Positions 62,129-64,000 of a stretch of DNA of 64,000 bases are shown here, piece after piece. Location: positions 3,038,001-3,102,000 of the forward strand of contig CAWBWT010000002.1 of assembly GCA_963792675.1 (NCBI GenBank), read 5' to 3'. The position numbers and the translations under genes are program-made. Within the stretch, counting starts at the first letter, position 1. The number at the start of each line of letters is the position of its first letter. The stretch is from JBBROS01 sp963792675. GTDB taxonomy: Bacteria > Pseudomonadota > Alphaproteobacteria > Acetobacterales > Acetobacteraceae. Below the pieces are notes generated by a model that worked only from the letters and a program-made list of their open reading frames with translations, made no database searches and was not told the DNA's origin.

Positions 62129-63183
62129 TCCTGGGCCGCCAGGCGCGCCGCCTGGTCCTCGGCGGTCAGCCGGTCGACGATCTCGTCGAGGTCGCCCGCC
62201 ATGATCCGCTCGATGCTGTGCAGCGTCAGGCCGATGCGGTGGTCGCTGACCCGGCCCTGCGGGAAGTTGTAGGTGCGGATGCGCTCGCTGCGGTCGCCGG
62301 TGCCGACCTGGCTCTTGCGGTCCGCCGCCCGCGTCGCGTCGACGCTGCTGCGCTGCGCGTCGAACAGCTTGGAGCGCAGGATCTTCATCGCCTTCGCGCG
62401 GTTCTTGTGCTGGCTGCGCTCCTCCTGCATCGCCACCACGACGCCGGTGGGAATGTGGGTGATGCGCACCGCGCTCTCGGTCTTGTTCACGTGCTGCCCG
62501 CCGGCGCCGGACGCCCGATAGACGTCGATGCGCAGGTCGCCGTCGTTCACCTCGACATCGACCTCCTCGGCCTCGGGCAGCACCGCCACCGTGACCGTCG
62601 AGGTGTGGATCCGCCCCTGGCTCTCGGTCGCCGGAACCCGCTGCACCCGGTGCACGCCGCTCTCGTATTTGAGCCGGGCGAACACGTTGCGTCCGGTGAT
62701 CTCTGCGGTCGCCGACTTGACGCCGCCGAGCTCGGTCGCGTCGTAGTCCATAACTTCGACCCGCCAGCCCTTAGCGGCCGCATATTTCTGGTACATGCCG
62801 AACAGCTCGGCCGCGAACAGCCCGGCCTCGTCGCCGCCGGCTGCCGGCCGCACCTCGAGGATGGCGCTGCGTGCGTCCGCCTCGTCCCGCGGCAGCAGCG
62901 CGAGGCGGATCTCCATCTGCAGCGCCGGCAGCTTCTCCTTCAGCTCCTGCAGCTCGGCTTCGGCCAGGTCCTTCAGCTCCGGGTCGGCCAGCATCGCTTC
63001 GGCATCCGTCGCCGCCCTCTCGGCCGCGCGCAGGTCACCGATCCGCTCGACGATCGGCTCGAGGTCGGATAGCTCCTTGCTGAGCTTGGCATAGCCGTCG
63101 GCGCTGCCCTCACTCAGCAAGCTGCGCAGCTCGGCCGCGCGCCCGACGATGCGGTCGAGCTTGTAATCGAGCGAGCCGCTCAT
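62125..63183 (-). CDS. prfA: Peptide chain release factor 1
   Basis: A 352-residue factor that ends translation at UAA and UAG. The stop-codon motif PAT is in RVQRVPATESQGRIH, and GGQ is in YRASGAGGQHVNKTESAVRI. MSGSLDYKLDRIVGRAAELR is a typical start. The ATG at 63183 overlaps the hisS stop (ATGA). hisS-prfA-prmC form one run on the minus strand. Confidence 0.97.
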   Translation of the reverse strand: MSGSLDYKLDRIVGRAAELRSLLSEGSADGYAKLSKELSDLEPIVERIGDLRAAERAATDAEAMLADPELKDLAEAELQELKEKLPALQMEIRLALLPRDEADARSAILEVRPAAGGDEAGLFAAELFGMYQKYAAAKGWRVEVMDYDATELGGVKSATAEITGRNVFARLKYESGVHRVQRVPATESQGRIHTSTVTVAVLPEAEEVDVEVNDGDLRIDVYRASGAGGQHVNKTESAVRITHIPTGVVVAMQEERSQHKNRAKAMKILRSKLFDAQRSSVDATRAADRKSQVGTGDRSERIRTYNFPQGRVSDHRIGLTLHSIERIMAGDLDEIVDRLTAEDQAARLAAQE

Positions 63184-63999
63184 GCCGACAGATGCGCCGC
63201 CAGATCGCCCAAAGCGACCTCGGTCTGCGCCCCGGTGCCCAGATCCTTCACCTGCGCGACGCCGCGGGCCAGCTCGTCGCTGCCGATAATGACGGCGGCG
63301 CGGGCGCCGATGCGGTTGGCCCGCTCCATCCGCCGCTTCATGTTGCCGCGATAGGCGATCTCGGCCCGCAGCCCGGCGCCTCGCAAAGTCTGCAATGCGG
63401 TCAGCGCCGCCGCCTCCTCCGCCTCGCCCAGCGGCACCACGGCGATCCCGGCCGGGACGCCGGGCGGCTCGGCGAGCAGCATCGCCAATCGCTCCACGCC
63501 CGCCGCCCAGCCGACCGCTGGCACGCTCGGGCCGCCCATCTGCTGCACCAGCCCGTCGTAGCGGCCGCCGCCCATGACCGTTCCCTGCGCGCCCAACTCG
63601 GTGGTCACGAACTCGAACGCGGTGTGGTTGTAATAGTCCAGCCCTCGGACGATGCGGGGGTTCTCCACGAACGGCACCCCGAACCGGTCCAGGTGCCGGC
63701 GCAGCCCGTCGTAGAATGCCGCCGCCTCGGCCGTGAGCGACGGGGTGATGGTCGGTGCGTCGGCGACCAGGTCCTTGTCGCCGGGGTCCTTGCTGTCGAG
63801 GATCCGTAGCGGGTTGCGCTCCAGCCGGTCCCGGCTGTCGTCCGACAAGGCGTCGCGATGGGCGGTGAAATAGGCCACCAGCGACTCCCGATAGGCGGCG
63901 CGGCTCGGCAGGTCGCCCAGCGTGTTCAGCTCCAGCACCGTGCTGCCCGCGACACCCAGCGCCTCGAGGATCGCCCGGCCCAGCGCGATCACCTCGGCA
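63180..63999 (-). CDS. hisS: Histidyl-tRNA synthetase, C-terminal part (5' end outside window)
   Basis: About 272 residues of a class II synthetase remain. The HisA/HisB motifs are FVENPRIVRGLDYYNHTAFE and MGGGRYDGLVQQMGG, class II motif 3 is VGWAAGVERLAML, and the anticodon-binding domain follows (VVPLGEAEEAAAL, AEIAYRGNMKRRMERANRIG, VKDLGTGAQTEVAL). The frame stays open to the window edge. Confidence 0.95.
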   Translation of the reverse strand, partial: AEVIALGRAILEALGVAGSTVLELNTLGDLPSRAAYRESLVAYFTAHRDALSDDSRDRLERNPLRILDSKDPGDKDLVADAPTITPSLTAEAAAFYDGLRRHLDRFGVPFVENPRIVRGLDYYNHTAFEFVTTELGAQGTVMGGGRYDGLVQQMGGPSVPAVGWAAGVERLAMLLAEPPGVPAGIAVVPLGEAEEAAALTALQTLRGAGLRAEIAYRGNMKRRMERANRIGARAAVIIGSDELARGVAQVKDLGTGAQTEVALGDLAAHLSA

Positions 64000-64000
64000 T

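Overview
The window is about 64 kb of very GC-rich DNA with tightly packed genes and looks chromosomal. The gene set points to an alphaproteobacterium, probably Rhodospirillales and most likely Acetobacteraceae. The evidence is a TrcR/DUF1013 cell-cycle regulator, the small families DUF1150, DUF1192, DUF4167 and DUF6476, two IbpA-type Hsp20 proteins, an alphaproteobacterial-type LexA box (GTTC-N7-GTTC) before recA, and a UdgX protein fused to a DUF4130-like domain. Flagellar genes, a chemoreceptor and a diguanylate cyclase suggest a motile cell. A nitrate assimilation operon and periplasmic aldehyde oxidoreductase genes suggest a free-living heterotroph. I saw no prophage, insertion sequence, CRISPR array or rRNA operon.

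Layout. 1-9 kb: the end of hpf, DUF1150 and hsp20, then def-fmt-truA, the lysine-pathway genes dapD-dapE with a small membrane protein, a PAS/GGDEF protein, msrB and an orphan TRAP-type binding protein. 9-13 kb: a three-subunit molybdenum aldehyde oxidoreductase (paoABC-like). 13-21.6 kb: the nitrate module nasT-nasS, nirB-nirD-nasA and a TrpD2-like gene, all on the minus strand. 21.6-32 kb: a second hsp20 with a heat-shock promoter and a thermometer-like hairpin, trcR, two YdcH proteins, purE-purK, icd, a dienelactone-hydrolase-like protein, alaS, DUF3072, and recA coupled to a cytidine deaminase. 32.5-35.7 kb: the flagellar operon flgB-flgC-fliE-fliQ-fliR-flhB. 35.9-40.4 kb: an S9 peptidase diverging from a DNA-repair module made of a radical SAM protein and a DUF4130-UdgX fusion. 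40.4-46.2 kb: a Gly/His/Tyr-rich lipoprotein, an MCP with a C-terminal PilZ domain, tRNA-Glu, small proteins, an RluA-type pseudouridine synthase and rpoH. 46.2-53.9 kb: a probable sugar-acid catabolic cluster (ThDP enzyme, 2-hydroxyacid dehydrogenase, TSUP exporter, IlvD-type dehydratase, SDR, FAH hydrolase) and a SIMPL protein. 53.9-64 kb: gluQ, an esterase, an HNH nuclease, an alpha/beta hydrolase, rpmB, an Atm1-type ABC exporter, a Nudix hydrolase, DUF4167, prmC, prfA and the 3' part of hisS.

A striking global feature is a set of ten apparent +1 frameshifts in seven otherwise intact conserved genes (nirB, purK, icd three times, udgX, gluQ, an esterase twice, DUF4167). Each can be repaired by deleting one C on the plus strand, which points to a systematic sequence or assembly error rather than gene decay.

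The most interesting biology is the radical SAM plus DUF4130-UdgX repair module, recA and a cytidine deaminase in one SOS-controlled transcript, a ROSE-like RNA thermometer with a sigma-32 promoter before hsp20, and a nitrate operon leader with a small ORF coupled to nirB.
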